7,561 bases of DNA from positions 1 to 7,561 of the forward strand of contig JASHTC010000079.1 in NCBI GenBank assembly GCA_030040755.1, written 5' to 3'. Positions 5,346-7,561 of this stretch are shown one piece after another (position 1 is the first letter of the stretch; every line of letters starts with the position of its first letter). This stretch comes from Thermoplasmata archaeon (GTDB lineage: Archaea; Thermoplasmatota; Thermoplasmata; Lutacidiplasmatales; UBA184). The position numbers were made by a program, and so were the translations under genes. The notes beneath the pieces were generated by a model. The model did no database searches, was not told where the DNA came from, and saw only the letters and a list, made by a program, of their open reading frames with translations.

Positions 5346-6071
5346 TCATGCGCGACGTACCGTCGGGGGAGGGACGTGGGACCCCGCGAACGTAAGGATC
5401 GGGGCGATGAGTGCGAGGAACGGGACCACCAGCAACAGGTACTGTTGGTCCGGGACCACGTAGACGAGCGCGAGGAACGGCCCGACCAGAACGAGCAGAA
5501 GGAGGGCATAGAAAGCCGCGCCACCGTACAGGACCCCGCGGGCGAATCGGCGCCCGGCCGAGCTCAATCCCACGACGATCCCAACCCCGCCGAGCCATCC
5601 CAGCCAGAAGCCGATTACCGCGGTATAGGCACCGAGCGGCTGCCCGGACTTGAGGCACGAGAGCGCATGGGAGGGCTGGCCGTGGATGCAGGTGACGAGC
5701 GAGCTCGTCGAGCCGAGCAGTACCGCCGCCGCCACGACCACCAGGAGGAATCCCAGACTGCCGATCAGGCACAGGACCGACGCGACCGCGAACCGGGGGT
5801 CGATCTTTCGCAGGGTCGCGAACCCCAATCGGTAGGCGAACAGGGAGATCAAGAAGAGGATCGCGCCGACCAGCACGAGAAGGGAGAGTGTCTGGAGCAG
5901 CGTTGAGCCGAGGGAGAAGAATCCCCCCGGGGCGTACAGGGAGAGGTAGAGAAAGACCGATGGGAGCAGGAGGGTGACCGCCGCCGCCGCGATCCCGAGG
6001 GCCCCGCCCAGGGCGAGTCGACCCGCGCCCTTGAGGTCCTCGGGGCGCGGGGCCACGGGAGACTCGGCCAT
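5346..6071 (-). CDS. Six-helix membrane protein resembling archaeal DUF973
   Basis: Integral membrane protein of 241 residues with about six hydrophobic helices, near residues 18-46, 56-80, 94-119, 145-169, 178-204 and 211-230. A short soluble N-terminus (RPEDLKGAGRLALGGALGI, about 9-27) precedes helix 1. The loop between helices 3 and 4 contains TCIHGQPSHALSCLKSG (about 127-143) with two cysteines, C128 and C139. If that loop faces outward they could form a disulfide. Size, helix layout and the charged segment YRLGFATLRKIDPRF (80-94) after helix 2 are reminiscent of DUF973, a family of archaeal membrane proteins of unknown function, but I recognise the overall pattern rather than a diagnostic motif. 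ATG 6071 is chosen because TTTATGAG is centred 29 bases upstream; GTG 6083 would add four residues. The gene is divergent from msrA. No transport or enzyme function can be assigned. Confidence 0.72.
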   Translation of the reverse strand: MAESPVAPRPEDLKGAGRLALGGALGIAAAAVTLLLPSVFLYLSLYAPGGFFSLGSTLLQTLSLLVLVGAILFLISLFAYRLGFATLRKIDPRFAVASVLCLIGSLGFLLVVVAAAVLLGSTSSLVTCIHGQPSHALSCLKSGQPLGAYTAVIGFWLGWLGGVGIVVGLSSAGRRFARGVLYGGAAFYALLLLVLVGPFLALVYVVPDQQYLLLVVPFLALIAPILTFAGSHVPPPTVRRA

Positions 6072-6095
6072 TCGGGGAGGCACGGGTCACTCCCC

Positions 6096-6105
6096 CTCAT
6101 AAACA
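6096..6105. promoter_or_regulatory. Overlapping divergent TATA-like boxes for the membrane-protein gene and msrA
   Basis: On the minus strand TTTATGAG (6103-6096) is centred 29 bases before ATG 6071, the best leaderless-promoter match in the window. On the plus strand the same bases read CATAAACA (6098-6105), which would start msrA transcription near 6128 and leave a leader of about 55 bases before ATG 6183. Because the two boxes share bases, the two genes may compete for the basal factors. Confidence 0.5.
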
Positions 6106-6106
6106 T

Positions 6107-6126
6107 CCGGCTTTTGTGGAAGCCGG
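6107..6126. promoter_or_regulatory. Inverted repeat in the msrA/membrane-protein promoter region
   Basis: CCGGCTT at 6107-6113 and AAGCCGG at 6120-6126 are exact inverted copies around a six-base centre. The element lies immediately downstream of the plus-strand TATA-like box and immediately upstream of the minus-strand one. A protein bound here would sit over the msrA transcription start region. If transcribed instead, it would form a 7-bp hairpin. Arms of 7 bases are short enough to occur by chance. Confidence 0.35.
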
Positions 6127-6182
6127 TTCGTCGGGGCACCTGCCCGTCATCCTCATCCCCCGCCCGGCGCTCCGCACGGGCG

Positions 6183-6755
6183 ATGGGCGCAGCAGGCAGT
6201 TCCAACGCGCCGGCCCGATCCGTGGCGACCGTGGGCGGGGGATGCTTCTGGTGTACCGAGGCGGTCTTTTCCGAGCTTCGCGGGGTGCTCGGGGTCGCTC
6301 CCGGGTACGCGGGCGGCTCCACCCCCCACCCGACCTACGAGCAGGTCTGCGGGGGGCGGACGGGTCACGCGGAGGTGGTGCAGGTCCAGTTCGACCCGAC
6401 CGTCCTCCCGTACCGTGACCTCCTGACGATCTTCATGACGACGCACGACCCGACGACCAAGAACCGCCAGGGAGCAGACGTGGGGACCCAATACCGCTCG
6501 ATCATCCTCTACGGGGACGATGCCCAGCGTGCGACCGCCGAGGAGGTCATCCGGTCGCTCGATGCCCAGAAGCTCTGGCGCGGGAAGATCGTGACCGAGG
6601 TCGTTCCCCTGTCGGCCTTCTACCCGGCCGAAGAGTATCATCACAACTACTTCGCGCGCAATCCCGCCCAGGCGTACTGTCAGTTCGTCATCGCTCCGAA
6701 GGTGGCCAAGCTCCGAAAGCAGTACACCGACCGTCTCCGCACCGCGCATCCGTGA
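6183..6755 (+). CDS. msrA: Peptide-methionine (S)-S-oxide reductase MsrA
   Basis: Cytoplasmic repair enzyme that reduces the S-isomer of methionine sulfoxide in oxidised proteins, using thioredoxin-type reductants. The catalytic motif GGGCFWCTEAVF (residues 18-29) holds the nucleophile C21 and the conserved acid E26. Downstream are the family blocks GYAGGSTPHPTYEQVCGGRTGHAE (about 41-64), THDPTTKNRQGADVGTQYRS (87-106) and FYPAEEYHHNYFARNP (146-161). The C-terminal AYCQFVIAPKVAK (164-176) supplies C166, the likely resolving cysteine of the common bacterial form. The usual YHQ-Y reads YHHNY. The ATG at 6183 leaves about 14 residues before the first strand; a TTG at 6114 would add 23 residues with no resemblance to the family. 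No Shine-Dalgarno is seen. The 190-residue length is typical. It probably shares a transcript with the glycosyltransferase gene, which begins 19 bases after its stop. Confidence 0.96.
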   Translation: MGAAGSSNAPARSVATVGGGCFWCTEAVFSELRGVLGVAPGYAGGSTPHPTYEQVCGGRTGHAEVVQVQFDPTVLPYRDLLTIFMTTHDPTTKNRQGADVGTQYRSIILYGDDAQRATAEEVIRSLDAQKLWRGKIVTEVVPLSAFYPAEEYHHNYFARNPAQAYCQFVIAPKVAKLRKQYTDRLRTAHP

Positions 6756-6774
6756 CCTCGACTCGGCCGCAATC

Positions 6775-7561
6775 ATGAAAATCCTCGAGCTCGGGCTCGG
6801 GGTCCGTCCCATCCCGCCGGACGGGTACGGCGCGATCGAGCAGACGATCTGGGACTTGACCACCGCCTTTCGAGCCCTCGGGCACGAGGTGGAGGTGGTC
6901 AACCCGATCGAGGAAGCGAACCTGCGCCACGAATGGAGAGCGGCCCGGACCGCTGCCCGCATGCTGCGGGGCCGTCAGGGGGACATCCTCCATGTGCACC
7001 AGGAGCGGCAGGCCTTCTTTCTCGGGCTCCTCGGGATCCCGTGCGTGCTGGACGCCCATGTGGCGAACTGGACCTACGCGCGCGGGGACCGGTCGAAAGG
7101 GTACAATCGGCTCCACAACCGGCTCCTGTTCTATCCCGAGGTCCTCGGCGCTCGGTGGGCGGCGGGGGTCGTCGCGGAGACGGAGATCGAGCGCCGGGGG
7201 ATCCTGCAGCGCGCCAAGCCGCGGGGGCCGCTTCGGCTGATCGACACGGGAGTCGACACCGACACATTCTCCCCGGGGGGCCCGAGCGGCGACCCGAACC
7301 GGGTCCTCGGCATCGGGGTCGTCCAGCGCCGGAAGCGGTGGCACCTCGCGGCCCAGGCCCTTCAGGGCACCGGCATGACGCTTCGGGTCGTGGGGCCGAC
7401 CTCGGCGAGCCGGGGAGGGGTCCCCGAGTACGCGGAGAAGGTACGGGCCAGCGGGCCGGTCGAGCTCCTCGGGGAGGTGCCTCGCCCGCAGCTCCTCGAC
7501 GAGCTGCATCGCTGCGGGATGGTGGTCCATCCCTCCTCGGGTGAGACGGTCGGACTCGCCG
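6775..7561 (+). CDS. GT4-family glycosyltransferase, C-terminus outside window
   Basis: Retaining GT-B-fold glycosyltransferase that would move a sugar from a nucleotide sugar to an unknown acceptor, as in cell-surface glycan, glycolipid or glycoside synthesis. The 262 visible codons stay open to the window end; the family usually has 350-420 residues. The N-terminal acceptor domain starts with a strand and a glycine-rich loop, PPDGYGAIEQT (residues 14-24), the counterpart of the common PPxGYGGIE. DILHVH (70-75) and DAHVANW (93-99) follow. The linker to the donor domain has IDTGVDTDTFSP (156-167), matching the family's NGVD..F, then GVVQRRKRWHLA (181-192) with the basic residues that contact the nucleotide diphosphate. 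HPSSGETVGLA (252-262) begins the EX7E motif, with E257 as its first acid. ATG 6775 is the natural start, 19 bases after msrA; no separate promoter or Shine-Dalgarno is seen, suggesting co-transcription. Confidence 0.9.
   Translation, partial: MKILELGLGVRPIPPDGYGAIEQTIWDLTTAFRALGHEVEVVNPIEEANLRHEWRAARTAARMLRGRQGDILHVHQERQAFFLGLLGIPCVLDAHVANWTYARGDRSKGYNRLHNRLLFYPEVLGARWAAGVVAETEIERRGILQRAKPRGPLRLIDTGVDTDTFSPGGPSGDPNRVLGIGVVQRRKRWHLAAQALQGTGMTLRVVGPTSASRGGVPEYAEKVRASGPVELLGEVPRPQLLDELHRCGMVVHPSSGETVGLA

Noticed and set aside
6688..7530. 280-codon minus-strand open frame opposite the glycosyltransferase
   Set aside because: The opposite strand encodes a coherent GT4 protein with all expected motifs; this frame has none.
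1..7561. CRISPR array, insertion sequence, integrase, attachment site, rRNA or tRNA
   Set aside because: No spaced direct repeats, transposase or integrase frames, terminal repeats or RNA gene signatures were seen on either strand.

Overview
The window is GC-rich DNA (roughly two thirds G+C by eye) with tightly packed genes on both strands. It holds nine protein-coding genes, two of them cut by the window edges. No RNA genes, CRISPR arrays, insertion sequences or integrase genes are visible. The control signals look archaeal. Almost no start codon has a Shine-Dalgarno sequence, and several starts have a short TTTATG/CTTATG-like box centred about 26-36 bases upstream, as expected for a TATA box feeding leaderless or near-leaderless transcripts. 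A membrane protein resembling DUF973 and an F420-dependent-reductase-like protein fit an archaeon. My best inference is a GC-rich member of the Thermoplasmatota or a related group that carries many genes of bacterial type. No taxonomic marker gene is present, so this remains an inference.

Layout. At the left edge a DHA2-type drug-efflux transporter (1-1008, minus, C-terminus outside the window) is divergent from a TetR-family regulator (1167-1754, plus). Between them is an AT-rich promoter/operator island. The regulator converges on a minus-strand pirin-like bicupin (1804-2502). Upstream of the bicupin, on the same strand, is a terpenoid-cyclase-like alpha/alpha-toroid protein of unknown function (2588-3553), and then an F420:NADPH-oxidoreductase-like protein (3703-4344). 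A 58-residue CDGSH-type iron-sulfur protein (4454-4630, plus) is divergent from that reductase and converges on a GST-fold protein (4641-5270, minus). A six-helix membrane protein (5346-6071, minus) is divergent from methionine sulfoxide reductase MsrA (6183-6755, plus), which is followed by a GT4-type glycosyltransferase (6775 to the right edge, plus).

How the genes may work together. The one well-supported regulatory unit is the TetR/efflux pair. Pirin-like protein, F420-type reductase, CDGSH protein, GST-like protein and MsrA all belong to families linked to redox chemistry or to handling oxidants and electrophiles. They are not one operon: most appear to have their own promoters, and strands alternate. 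A stress-response neighbourhood is therefore possible but unproven. I found no clearly new multi-gene system. The points most worth a second look are the pirin-like protein lacking the usual glutamate metal ligand, the uncharacterised toroid protein, the CDSSH variant of the CDGSH motif, and the inverted repeats in the divergent promoter regions.
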